From the NCBI RefSeq assembly GCF_001751365.1, contig NZ_LJGT01000040.1, positions 1,159,696 to 1,223,695 of the forward strand: DNA of 64,000 nt, read 5' to 3'. The translations under genes and the position numbers were made by a program. The stretch comes from Streptomyces abyssalis (GTDB lineage Bacteria > Actinomycetota > Actinomycetes > Streptomycetales > Streptomycetaceae). The notes under the pieces were generated by a model. The model saw only the letters and a list, made by a program, of their open reading frames with translations, did not search any database and had not been told where the DNA came from. Within the stretch, counting starts at the first letter, position 1. Each line of letters begins with the position of its first letter. Below, in pieces: positions 1 through 8,458 of this stretch.

Positions 1-863
1 AACTCCGGGTGCCCGACCAGGCGCAGCACCCGCTCGGCGACGGACTGCGCCGAGGTCGAGACGGCGAGCCACGCGCCGTCCGCGGTGCGGTAGGTGTTGC
101 GGGGGGCGTTGTTCGACGACCGGTTTCCGGTGCGGGGCTGCACGTAGCCGAGCTGGTCGTACCAGATGGGCTGCGGGCCCAGCACCGCCAGCATCGGCTC
201 GATGATCGCCATGTCGACGACCTGTCCCTCACCGGTGCGTTCCCGGCTGTGCAGCGCCGTCATGACGGCGTACGAAGTGGCCAGGGCGGCGACGGAGTCG
301 GCGAGCCCGAACGGCGGCAGCGTCGGAGGACCGTCCGGCTCGCCGGTGACGGCGGCGAAGCCGCTCATCGCCTCGGCGAGGGTGCCGAAACCGGGCCGGC
401 GCGCGTACGGGCCGAACTGCCCGAAGCCGGTGACGCGGGCGAGCACCAGGCGCGGATTGGCGGCCGAGAGCTGATCCCAGCCCAGATCCCACTTCTCCAG
501 GGTGCCGGGGCGGAAGTTCTCGATGACGACGTCGGCTCCGGCAACCAGGCGCAGCAGCACGTCACGTCCGCCGGGCGTGGACAGGTCGAGGGTGAGGTTG
601 CGCTTGTTCCGGCCGAGCAGCTTCCACCACAGGCCGACGCCGTCCTTGGCGGGTCCGTGTCCGCGCGACGGGTCGGGCCTGCGCGGATGCTCGATCTTGA
701 TCACGTCGGCGCCGAAGTCGCCCAGCATGGTGGCCGCGAGGGGACCTGCGAAGAGTGTGGCGAGGTCGAGGACCCGGAGGCCCTCCAGCGGTGCGGGCCG
801 GGCCGGGACCGCAGGGGCCGCGTCCGCGGTGGTGGTGCCGCGGGGGCCGGTCGCGTCGTGCAT
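1..863 (-). CDS. CaiB/BaiF family (class III) CoA-transferase, 3' end outside window
   Basis: Formyl-CoA transferase/CaiB fold, expected to move CoA between carboxylic acids in the cytoplasm; the substrate cannot be read from sequence. About 287 codons are visible and the C-terminus lies beyond base 1. Family signatures: 'LEGLRVLDLATLFAGP' near the N-terminus, 'GADVIKIEHP', 'GRNKRNLTLDL', 'VIENFRPG', and an Asp in 'LADSVAAL' at the position of the family's catalytic Asp. I chose the ATG at 863 because AAGGA lies about 10 bases upstream; an in-frame ATG at 881 is the alternative. It follows the sugar kinase by about 30 bases, so it is probably the last or next-to-last gene of the ARH operon. 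Its link to that pathway is inference: it could activate an acid derived from the substrate. Confidence 0.88.
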   Translation of the reverse strand, partial: MHDATGPRGTTTADAAPAVPARPAPLEGLRVLDLATLFAGPLAATMLGDFGADVIKIEHPRRPDPSRGHGPAKDGVGLWWKLLGRNKRNLTLDLSTPGGRDVLLRLVAGADVVIENFRPGTLEKWDLGWDQLSAANPRLVLARVTGFGQFGPYARRPGFGTLAEAMSGFAAVTGEPDGPPTLPPFGLADSVAALATSYAVMTALHSRERTGEGQVVDMAIIEPMLAVLGPQPIWYDQLGYVQPRTGNRSSNNAPRNTYRTADGAWLAVSTSAQSVAERVLRLVGHPE

Positions 864-894
864 GGCGTACACGTCCTTCATCGGGGTGTCCGGT

Positions 895-1869
895 TCATCG
901 GGATGTCCGGCCTTCCAGGAGCCCTGCGGCGAAGGCGTCGGTCTCGGCGCGGTGCGGCATGGACGCGGACGCTCCGGCTCGCTGTACGGACAGGGCGGCG
1001 GCGGCCGACGCCCAGGCCAGGGCGTCCTGTACGGGGCGGCCCTCGCCGCGGGCCACGGCCAGCGCGCCCACGAAGGTGTCCCCGGCGGCGGTGGTGTCCT
1101 CGGCCTTCACGCGGGGAGCCGGTACATGCACCGGCTCCGCGTCCCGTACGGCGTACAGCGAGCCCTTCGCGCCGAGCGTGATGACGGCCTCGGGCACGGA
1201 GGCGAGCAGGGCGGACGCCGCGTCGTACGGGTCGGACTTGCCGGTGAGGACGGCCGCTTCGTGTTCGTTGGGGACCAACAGGTCGGTGACGGCGAGAAGT
1301 TCGGGGGGCAGGGGCTGTGCGGGTGCGGGAGTGAGCACGACGCGGACGCCGTGCTCGCGTGCCGCGTGTGCCGCCGCGAGCACGCCCGTCAGGGGGATCT
1401 CCAGCTGCAGGAGCAGCGCGTCGGCGGCGGCGATGCGGCGCTCGTCGCCGTGGGCGAGGCCGTCGACGGTGCCGTTGGCGCCCGGTACGACGACGATCGA
1501 GTTGGCCCCTTCGCCGTCCACGACGATGTGAGCGGTGCCGCTCTCACCTTCGACGGTGCGCAGACCGCCGGTGTCCACGCCCGCCTCCGTGAGCGACGCC
1601 CGCAGGCGCACCCCGAAGTCGTCCTCCCCGACCGCACCGATCATCGAGACGGCACCGCCCGAACGGGCCGCGGCCACGGCCTGGTTGGCGCCCTTGCCGC
1701 CGGGGACGGTGCGGAAGGCGTGACCGGTGACGGTCTCGCCGCGCCGGGGCGCGGTCGCGACGTACGCGACGAGGTCCATGTTGGTGCTGCCCAGCACCGT
1801 GATGGCCGGTGCGGCAAGGGCCGGCGGTGACGTCGGGGCCGGCGTCGGGGCCGGCGTCGTGGGAGTCAC
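895..1869 (-). CDS. Ribokinase-like PfkB-family carbohydrate kinase
   Basis: 324-residue PfkB/ribokinase-fold kinase, predicted to phosphorylate ribose or a similar sugar with ATP. Visible signatures: 'VLGSTNMDLV' near the N-terminus, the glycine-rich 'TVPGGKGANQAVAAAR' substrate loop, 'LVPNEHEA', 'ITLGAKGS', and the C-terminal 'DTTAAGDTFVGAL' anion hole with its catalytic Asp. These motifs are closest to ribokinase, but the family also phosphorylates nucleosides and fructose, so the substrate is uncertain. The GTG start overlaps the TGA of the preceding ARH gene (GTGA), implying coupled translation. A short Thr/Pro/Ala tract (TPAPTPAPT) precedes the fold. In this operon it would consume the sugar released by the upstream glycohydrolases. 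Confidence 0.9.
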   Translation of the reverse strand: MTPTTPAPTPAPTSPPALAAPAITVLGSTNMDLVAYVATAPRRGETVTGHAFRTVPGGKGANQAVAAARSGGAVSMIGAVGEDDFGVRLRASLTEAGVDTGGLRTVEGESGTAHIVVDGEGANSIVVVPGANGTVDGLAHGDERRIAAADALLLQLEIPLTGVLAAAHAAREHGVRVVLTPAPAQPLPPELLAVTDLLVPNEHEAAVLTGKSDPYDAASALLASVPEAVITLGAKGSLYAVRDAEPVHVPAPRVKAEDTTAAGDTFVGALAVARGEGRPVQDALAWASAAAALSVQRAGASASMPHRAETDAFAAGLLEGRTSR

Positions 1870-3296
1870 GGTGCGGGGATCTCCTGTCGGTCCGTGGACG
1901 GGCGGGGGAGTGGGAGTGCGAGATCGCAGGTGAGGCGGGCGAGGGTGTCGAAGCCGGTTCCGTCGAAACCGCCGACGCTCGTGGCCAGGCGGTTCTTCAG
2001 CGGGGCCGTCCAGCGTGCGGGCAGCGCGCCGGGCGAGCCCGCGAGGAGTCCCGCGACGGAGCCCGCGGTCGCGCCCACCGAGTCGGTGTCCCAGCCGCCG
2101 GAGACGGCACGGCAGACGGAGCCGGTGAAGTCGCCGCGGGCGTGGGTGAGCGCGGCGGCCAGCAGCGCGGCGTTGGGCAGGACGTGCACCCAGTGGTGGT
2201 GTCCGTACTCCTCGTGGAGCCGGTCGACGACGGACTCGAACCCGGCGGCGGTGCCGGTCGCCTCGGCGAGCGCCGTGTCGATTCCGAAGGTGACGGCGCG
2301 GGCGAGACGGGACCTTGCAGGCACGACGCGCAGGCCCGTACGGAGGCACGCCAGGACGTCCGCCCCGGTGCCGGAGGCCGCCTCCGCGACGACGGCGGCG
2401 GCGAACATCTCCCCGTACACGCCGTTGCCGGTGTGGCTCAACGTGGCGTCGCGCCAGGCCAGTTCGGCCGCGGCCGCCGGGTCGCCGGGGTGCGTCCAGC
2501 CGAAGACGTCGGCGCGGATCAGCGCGCCGATCCACTCGCGGAAGGGGTTGTGCCGGCGGCCGGTCTCCGGAGGCACCAGGCCGTCGAGGAGGTTGCGGTA
2601 CGCGACGCGCTCCGCGGTGAACGTACGGCCCGCCGGCAGTTCGTCCAGCCAGAGCGCGGCGGCGTCGGCGGTGGTGAAGCCGTGGCCGTGGCGCTGGAGC
2701 AGCAGCAGCCCCAGCAGCGGGTAGTTGAGGTCGTCGTCCTCCGGCATGCCGTCGATGTTCTCGGCGAGGGACGTCGGCGCGCTGCGCCGGTTCCAGGGCA
2801 GGCGGCGCGCGGTCTCCTCGGGGAGTCCCCGCTGGGTGAACCACCCGTCCAGCGGCCAGTTGCCCGTGGCGCGCGCGACCTCGCGGATGCCGGCGAGCGT
2901 CATCTTCTCGACGGGTTTGCCGAGCAGGCAGCCCGCCGCACGGCCCAGCCAGGCCGCTTCCAGACGCTCGCGCAGCCCGCCGTGCGCGAGGGGTTCCCGA
3001 GTGGTGCGCGCCGCGGGCCAGTCGGGACACGCCGCCTTGACGGCGGCGAGATCCGCCGGCTCGTCGGCGGCCAACGGTGAGGGCAGCAGGGCGAGTTCGT
3101 CGAGCAGCCGCAGCGCCGTGGCACGAAGCCGTCCGTCCGCCGGGGCTGCGGACGCGCCTGCTCGCTCCGGTGCGTCCGCGCCGCCCGCGTCGCGCCACAC
3201 GCGCTCGACGGCCGACGCGTCGCGGCCGTCCTCGGCGGCCTGCCGCAGCTCGTGCCCGAGCAGGTCCTCGGGCTGTACCCACGTCAGCCGCATCAC
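1866..3296 (-). CDS. ADP-ribosylglycohydrolase family protein (fourth of four in the operon)
   Basis: 476-residue ARH/DraG-superfamily protein, the longest of four tandem paralogues. It has an extra N-terminal region of about 110 residues before the fold begins at 'AAWLGRAAGCLLGKPVEKM'. The first metal-binding cluster appears as 'GMPEDDDLNYPLL' (about residues 184-195) and the second as 'GGWDTDSVGATAG' near residue 410, so the di-metal site looks intact. This variant class (EDDD and DTDS) differs from the TDDT type in its neighbours, suggesting another substrate. Family enzymes cleave N- or O-glycosidic bonds to ribose; the true substrate is unknown. The start is GTG(3296)-ATG(3293), directly overlapping the previous gene's TGA; either could be used. 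Confidence 0.88.
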   Translation of the reverse strand: MMRLTWVQPEDLLGHELRQAAEDGRDASAVERVWRDAGGADAPERAGASAAPADGRLRATALRLLDELALLPSPLAADEPADLAAVKAACPDWPAARTTREPLAHGGLRERLEAAWLGRAAGCLLGKPVEKMTLAGIREVARATGNWPLDGWFTQRGLPEETARRLPWNRRSAPTSLAENIDGMPEDDDLNYPLLGLLLLQRHGHGFTTADAAALWLDELPAGRTFTAERVAYRNLLDGLVPPETGRRHNPFREWIGALIRADVFGWTHPGDPAAAAELAWRDATLSHTGNGVYGEMFAAAVVAEAASGTGADVLACLRTGLRVVPARSRLARAVTFGIDTALAEATGTAAGFESVVDRLHEEYGHHHWVHVLPNAALLAAALTHARGDFTGSVCRAVSGGWDTDSVGATAGSVAGLLAGSPGALPARWTAPLKNRLATSVGGFDGTGFDTLARLTCDLALPLPRPSTDRQEIPAP

Positions 3297-4585
3297 GAAT
3301 CCCCGCCCGCCGCACGTGCCGCTTCCACGGGCCCTGCCGCGACTGCCGTGTCCGGGGAGTCCGCCGTGTCAGGGGAGTCCCCGGCGTCCGCCGCGATCGC
3401 CCGGAAGGCGGCCTCGTGGGCGCGGCGGCGCTCCTGGTCACGGCCGAAGACCTCGCGGGCGACCCCGGCGAGGGACGCCGCAGGGGCGTGCAGATCGAGC
3501 CTGCTGGCCCGGGCGACCTCCGCGCTCCACTCCTCCGGGACGGCCGCCGCACCCCGCATCGCGCCGACGAGGGCTCCGCTCATGGTGGCGATGGAGTCGC
3601 AGTCCCGGCCGTAGTTGACCGAACCGAGCACCGTAGTGCGGAAGTCGCCGCCGCCGACCAGCAACATGCCCAGGGCGACGGGCAGTTCCTCGATGGAGTG
3701 CAGCCGGGAAGGGCGGCGCGCACCGAGCGACGGGCTGCGGTACTCGGGGCCGACCGTGTCGTACGGTGCGACGGCGTCCCGCAGCGGCTGCAGCGCAGCC
3801 TCGAAGTCGCCGTGCCGCGCGGCCACTTCGCAGACCGCCGCGACCGCCTCCCGGGTGCCGTCCTTCGCCAGCGCCAGCACGTCCTCGACGACCGACTGCG
3901 GCGTCGCGCCCGGCCGGCACGCGGAGGCGACGGCCGCCGCGAACACCCCGGCTGCCTCCCTTCCGTACGAGGACTGGTGGGCGGCGGCGACATCCAGCGC
4001 CTCCGCGTAAGCAGCCGCCGGATTACCGGCGTTGACGACGCCCACCGGCGCCATGTACATCGCGGCACCGCAGTTGACGATGTTTCCGACGCCCGCCTCC
4101 CTGGGATCGGCGTGTCCGTAGTGCAGCCGTGCGACGATCCACTTCTCCGCGAGGAAGATGCGCTGCAACGGCAGTGCCTCGGCTTCGAGTTCGGGAATCC
4201 AGCGCGGACTGCCCATCAGGTCCGGCACGAGACGCTCGGCGACGTCGTACGCGCCCAGGTGGTCGCGCACCTGCTCGTAGACCCGCACCAGGGCGTGCGT
4301 CATGAGGGTGTCGTCGGTGACGTGCCCGTCGCCCTTGTGGTACGGGGCGATGGGCCGGGCGTTGCGCCAGTCCTCGTAGAAGGGGCCGACGATGCCCTGC
4401 ACCCGCCCGCCGTGGCGTTCCACGATCTGCTCCGGGCTCCAGCCTTCGACGGGCCCGCCGAGGGCGTCACCGACCGCGGCTCCCACCAGGCAGCCGGTGG
4501 CGCGGTCCTCCAGGGCCGGCGAGGACGTGGGCGTCGGTGCGGACGTCGGGGCGGAGGTCGGGCTGGAGGTGGGCGTGGACGTCAT
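3293..4585 (-). CDS. ADP-ribosylglycohydrolase family protein (third of four)
   Basis: 430-residue ARH-family hydrolase. After a low-complexity Ser/Thr/Pro leader (residues 1-24) the fold opens with 'GCLVGAAVGDALGGPVEGW'. The metal cluster TDDT is at residues 90-93, and the C-terminal cluster is 'GRDCDSIATMSGAL'. Both halves of the dinuclear site are therefore present and the enzyme is probably active. The middle contains 'IVNCGAAMYMAPVGVVNAGNP', typical of this family. The ATG overlaps the stop of the preceding paralogue (ATGA), and its own stop overlaps the next start. The C-terminus has a small tandem repeat (DSPDTADSPDTA). Role by inference: cleavage of a ribosyl glycoside brought in by the ABC transporter of the same operon. 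Confidence 0.88.
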   Translation of the reverse strand: MTSTPTSSPTSAPTSAPTPTSSPALEDRATGCLVGAAVGDALGGPVEGWSPEQIVERHGGRVQGIVGPFYEDWRNARPIAPYHKGDGHVTDDTLMTHALVRVYEQVRDHLGAYDVAERLVPDLMGSPRWIPELEAEALPLQRIFLAEKWIVARLHYGHADPREAGVGNIVNCGAAMYMAPVGVVNAGNPAAAYAEALDVAAAHQSSYGREAAGVFAAAVASACRPGATPQSVVEDVLALAKDGTREAVAAVCEVAARHGDFEAALQPLRDAVAPYDTVGPEYRSPSLGARRPSRLHSIEELPVALGMLLVGGGDFRTTVLGSVNYGRDCDSIATMSGALVGAMRGAAAVPEEWSAEVARASRLDLHAPAASLAGVAREVFGRDQERRRAHEAAFRAIAADAGDSPDTADSPDTAVAAGPVEAARAAGGDS

Positions 4586-5892
4586 GCGCAGTTCGTTCCT
4601 TCCACGGAAGTGCCCTCGGGCGTGGTGAGTTCGGTACGCGCGAGGAGTTGGGCGAGCTCGACGAGGTCCCGTCCGGCAAGGCGCGGCAACGCACATCCGG
4701 AGAGCGTGCGGCAGGCCTCCCGCCATCCGGCGGGAATGTCCGCGCCGCCGCCGATCGCCCCGGTCAGGGCGCCCGCCAGCGCGGGAGCGGAGTCCGCCAC
4801 CCGCGACAGGCACGCCGCGGCCGGCACCGCCTCCGCGACCGAGCCGCCGCCCGCCAGGGACAGCGCGAGGGCGACGGGCACGGTCTCCGCGGCGGCGATG
4901 CCGTAGCTGTAGATGTGGTCGACGATCTCGTGCTCCAGCACCGGCACCAGGGCGAAGGCGCCGCCCGGTCTGCCCGCGCGGTCGGCGGCCGCCTCGCGGG
5001 CGAGGCGCACGGCGTGCCGCGCGTTGCGGAGGATCTCCGTGCCGGGGGGCAGCTGCTCCAGCGCCGCCGCGACGCACGCCTCGGCGTCCGCGCCGCCCAG
5101 CGCCTCGGCGACGGCGGACGCCATGGCGCGGGCCCCGTGCACGCCGTCGCCGTCCTGCGTATAGCGGGCGTCGCACTCGGCGAGGTCGGCCGCGGCGGCG
5201 GGATTCCCGGGGTGCACCGTCGCCAGCACGGACGCGCGCACGCAGGCCGCGTCGTCGAAGTAGTGCGGATTGTCGTGGCCGGTCGCCGGGGGCCGCAGCC
5301 CGGTCGCGAGGTTGCCCAGCCCCGCCCGTACGGAGATGCGGGCACGCAGCGGCAGCACCGCGGACTCCACCTCCGGGGCGCGGCCCGCGGCGGCGGCGAC
5401 CTCGCCCGCCAGCTCGTTCCAGGCCAGGTCGAGGGCGGCGCGCATCCGCCGGTCCCGGCCGAGGTCGCTCAGGAGCGCCCCGGCGGCCGTGAGCACCGAC
5501 TCCGCGGTGAACGCCGCCCATTCGGCGTCGTCGGACGGGCCCAGCCGCAGCGGTTCCGGCGGCTGGTTGAGGGCGATGGGCACCGGGAGGGTGGTGGTGG
5601 CGTTGTGCTCGGCGAAGGTGTCGAGTTCGCGGGTGAGCCGCCGCGTCCACTCCGGCATCCGCGAGGCGCGGTGCCGGGCGGCCGGCCAACCGGCCGCGTC
5701 ACCCGCGGCGATCCCGAGGAGCAGCCCCTCGATGCGGTGCGGGTCCCCGGCCGGTTCCCCGCCGCCGCGTGGCGCGCCGGAGGCGGCGGCCACCGTGGCG
5801 CCGGCGCTCGCCCGGGGGCCCGCGGAACCGCAGCGGAGCGGGTGCTTTCCGCGGGCTCTGACGACTCTGCCGTCCGTTCCCGCCTCACTCAT
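4582..5892 (-). CDS. ADP-ribosylglycohydrolase family protein with divergent metal site (second of four)
   Basis: 436-residue ARH-fold protein. The family opening is recognisable ('LLLGIAAGDAAGWP') and so is the C-terminal helix ('APALAGALTGAIGGGADIP'). The usual first metal cluster TDDT is replaced by SDDA (residues 120-123), and the usual RDxDT/S cluster is 'SRVADSAPA', which lacks the first Asp. It may be catalytically weakened, bind metal differently, or have become a partner subunit of its active neighbours; which of these is not decidable from sequence. It overlaps its upstream neighbour by 8 bases and its downstream neighbour by ATGA. An N-terminal extension of about 50 residues is low complexity. 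Confidence 0.85.
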   Translation of the reverse strand: MSEAGTDGRVVRARGKHPLRCGSAGPRASAGATVAAASGAPRGGGEPAGDPHRIEGLLLGIAAGDAAGWPAARHRASRMPEWTRRLTRELDTFAEHNATTTLPVPIALNQPPEPLRLGPSDDAEWAAFTAESVLTAAGALLSDLGRDRRMRAALDLAWNELAGEVAAAAGRAPEVESAVLPLRARISVRAGLGNLATGLRPPATGHDNPHYFDDAACVRASVLATVHPGNPAAAADLAECDARYTQDGDGVHGARAMASAVAEALGGADAEACVAAALEQLPPGTEILRNARHAVRLAREAAADRAGRPGGAFALVPVLEHEIVDHIYSYGIAAAETVPVALALSLAGGGSVAEAVPAAACLSRVADSAPALAGALTGAIGGGADIPAGWREACRTLSGCALPRLAGRDLVELAQLLARTELTTPEGTSVEGTNCA

Positions 5893-7069
5893 CGCCCCGT
5901 CCCTCCGTCGCCCCGTCCGTCCGCCGTCCGTCCTTCCGGCGTCCCTCCGTCGTCCCGTCGCCGTCCCGGCAGGGGAGCGGCGGCGACGGCGGAGGGGACG
6001 GAGGAGTGAGCAACTCCGCGACGTCCAGGACGTGGTAGCCCGCCATCGACGGCAGACAGCTGCCCCGCGCGGGCCCGACCGCCGCCGCCCACTCCTCCGG
6101 TACGGCGCGCGCTCCGCCGAGGGCGCCCGCGAGCGCGCCGGCGACGGCAGCCGTCGTATCGGCGTCGCGGCCCATGTTGACGGCGGTCAGAACGGAGTCC
6201 CTGAAGTCGCCGCGTGCGACGGCGAACGCTCCGAAGGCGAGGCCGACGGCCTCCGGTGCCAGATCCATCCACGGGTAGCCGCCGATCACGACGGCGGAGC
6301 GCACGGCGCGCTCCCGTCCGAGCCGGGTGGCGTCGCGGTCGCTGCGGGCGCGCTGAGCGGTGGCGACGGCGCGCCGCAGGGAGCGAGCCGTCCAGGAGTC
6401 CTCGGGCACGACGGAGAGCGCCGCCGCGATCACGACGTCCGTGCTGCGGCCCACCATCGCGGCGGCCACACCCGCGGCCACGGCCTGCCCGCCGTAGATG
6501 CCCTCGCCGTCGTGGCTGACCGTGCCGTCGAGCGCGACGAGCCGGGCGGCCTCGGCGGGGCGTCCCGCGGCGAAGATGCCGAACGGGGCGGCACGCATGG
6601 CGAGTCCGTCGCTCCAGGCGTGCCGGTGCTGAGCGGAGATGGGAGCGGCCAGGCCCCGGCGCAGGTTCTCCAGGGTGCCGCGCTCGCTGAACCCGGCGCC
6701 GCGGAAGGGGCCTTCGTCGAGGTTGGCGATCCAGCGGTGCCACGCCTCCTCGACGTGGGCGAGGGTCAGGTCCGAGCCGTGCTCGGCGAGCATCAGCCCG
6801 GAGAAGATGGCGTACTCGGTGTCGTCCGTGCCCGACGGTTCCTCCTCGACGAACCCCTCGATGCGTCCCCACCGCTCCCTGATCTGGGAGGGCTTCATGT
6901 TCTCCGCGGGAGCGCCGAGGGCGTCGCCGACCGCGAGCCCGAGCATCCCGCCACGGGCCCGCTCGCGCAGCGCCGCGGGCGGTAGAGCCGTGACCGGGGG
7001 ACCGGGGTCGGATGACGGGGAACACGTGCCGGGGGAGGAGACGGAGGAGGAGGCGGGGGCTGCGCTCAT
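5885..7069 (-). CDS. ADP-ribosylglycohydrolase family protein (first of four)
   Basis: 394-residue ARH/DraG-fold hydrolase. 'GGMLGLAVGDALGAPAENM' starts the domain, TDDT sits at residues 81-84, and 'GRDADTTAAVAGALAGALGG' carries the second metal cluster, so the site looks complete. 'SHDGEGIYGGQAVAAGVAAAM' is typical of the family. The C-terminal 30 residues are low complexity: a Pro-rich stretch followed by Arg/Asp/Gly repeats (TTEGRRKDG, TDGATEGRG) outside the fold. It is the first ARH gene after the binding protein, separated from it by 90 bases. Its substrate is probably the imported solute, but that is inference. Confidence 0.88.
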   Translation of the reverse strand: MSAAPASSSVSSPGTCSPSSDPGPPVTALPPAALRERARGGMLGLAVGDALGAPAENMKPSQIRERWGRIEGFVEEEPSGTDDTEYAIFSGLMLAEHGSDLTLAHVEEAWHRWIANLDEGPFRGAGFSERGTLENLRRGLAAPISAQHRHAWSDGLAMRAAPFGIFAAGRPAEAARLVALDGTVSHDGEGIYGGQAVAAGVAAAMVGRSTDVVIAAALSVVPEDSWTARSLRRAVATAQRARSDRDATRLGRERAVRSAVVIGGYPWMDLAPEAVGLAFGAFAVARGDFRDSVLTAVNMGRDADTTAAVAGALAGALGGARAVPEEWAAAVGPARGSCLPSMAGYHVLDVAELLTPPSPPPSPPLPCRDGDGTTEGRRKDGRRTDGATEGRGDE

Positions 7070-7159
7070 GGTGCGGGCTGCCGTTCTGTGCTGTGGCGGT
7101 GCGGGTGCGGGCCCGTGCTCCGGGTGCAGGCAGGTGCGGGCCGGTGGATGTCGCGTCGT

Positions 7160-8458
7160 TCAGCGCTGGTATCTGGCGAGGATGCGGTTGCCGTCGCCGA
7201 CGAGCTTTTCGCGGAGGGCTCGCAGGCCGATCCCGCCCGCGTAGTACTCCTGGAGCGCGGGGGTGGCGACCTTGTCCTTCCATTCGGGATAGCCGCGTAC
7301 GCCGAGTACGGGCGAGGCGCGCAGGTCCGAGGCGATGCGGAGGCCGGTGCTCCAGCCGTGCTCGTCGGTGTTGAGGGCTGGATCGCGCAGCGCCTCACGC
7401 CCGGTGGGCACCAGCCAGTCGCCCTCGGCGAGGCGCGCCATGTGGCCGGGCCGGGTCATGAACGCGATGAACGCCATGGCTGCCTTCTTCCGCGAAGTGT
7501 CCTGCGAGACGGACAGGGTCTGCGGGCTCACACCCTGAAGCTGTCCCCCGCCGTCCGCCGCGCGCCCGGCGGGCATCGGCAGCGTCACCCATTCGAAGCC
7601 GTCCGGCGCCTGCTGCATGACCTGCTGCCGGAAGGAGAAGTTGAGCGGCAGGACCGCGTACCTTCCGGCGAAGAAGCCCGGGAGGGTGTCGGAACCCGCC
7701 ATGCCGAGGCTGCCTCTGGCCGCCGTCCGGTCCTCGTTGACCTGCCGGTGGATCAGCTCGATGACGTGGGAGTCGGCTTCGCCGAGGCGGACGACGTCCT
7801 TGCCGCGCTCCCGGTGGAAGACGGCTCCGCCGGTGCTCATGGCGAGGTTCACGGACTGGTTGACGGGCTCCTTCATCGACCAGGCGACGCCGTACCGGCG
7901 CCCGGGGACCGTCAGTTCCTTCGCCACGTCCTCGAACTCGCCCCAGCTCCACGGCCGTCCGGCCGCCGGAATCCGCACGCCGGACTTCTCCAGCATCTTC
8001 CGGTTGGCGATCAGCACCCGCGGATCGTGCAGGAACGGCACACCGTAGATGCCGCCCGCGATGGTGGCGGTGTCCCAATTGGCCTTGGAGATCTGCCCCT
8101 TGAGCCCTTCGGGCAGCAGCGTGCGCAGATCGGCGAGATAGCCGCCGTGCGCGAAGTCGGTGAGGTCGTTGGCCTCGTCGTGGATGATGTCGGGCGCCTC
8201 GCCGCCCTCGAAGGACGTCAGCAACTGGTCGTGGACGCTCTCCCAGGAGCCCTGCACATAGCGGACCTTCACCGACGGGTTGCGCTTGTTCCACTCGGCG
8301 ACCAGCGCCTTGTTCACCTCGATGGACTCCTTCTGCCAGGCGAGGCTCAGATACTCCAGCGGACCCGAGTCGCCTCCCGCGGACGAGGCGCAGGCGCCGA
8401 GCAGGGCGGGGGCGCCGGCTCCGGCCGCCGCCGTGGTGAGGAAGTCGCGGCGCCGCAT
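7160..8458 (-). CDS. ABC transporter extracellular solute-binding lipoprotein (CUT1 type)
   Basis: 432-residue secreted binding protein for an oligosaccharide/glycoside-type ABC importer. The N-terminus 'RRRDFL' plus an Ala/Gly hydrophobic stretch and lipobox LLGAC (Cys23) predict Tat-type export and lipid anchoring to the outer face of the membrane. The body matches family-1 binding proteins: 'VRYVQGSWESVHDQLLTSF', 'APDIIHDEAND', 'GIYGVPFLHDPRVLIANRKM', 'KKAAMAFIAFM'. Its start overlaps the stop of the upstream permease (TGATG). The operon encodes no ATP-binding subunit; in Streptomyces CUT1 importers the shared ATPase MsiK usually supplies it. The ligand is not inferable except from the ARH and kinase genes downstream. 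Confidence 0.92.
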   Translation of the reverse strand: MRRRDFLTTAAAGAGAPALLGACASSAGGDSGPLEYLSLAWQKESIEVNKALVAEWNKRNPSVKVRYVQGSWESVHDQLLTSFEGGEAPDIIHDEANDLTDFAHGGYLADLRTLLPEGLKGQISKANWDTATIAGGIYGVPFLHDPRVLIANRKMLEKSGVRIPAAGRPWSWGEFEDVAKELTVPGRRYGVAWSMKEPVNQSVNLAMSTGGAVFHRERGKDVVRLGEADSHVIELIHRQVNEDRTAARGSLGMAGSDTLPGFFAGRYAVLPLNFSFRQQVMQQAPDGFEWVTLPMPAGRAADGGGQLQGVSPQTLSVSQDTSRKKAAMAFIAFMTRPGHMARLAEGDWLVPTGREALRDPALNTDEHGWSTGLRIASDLRASPVLGVRGYPEWKDKVATPALQEYYAGGIGLRALREKLVGDGNRILARYQR

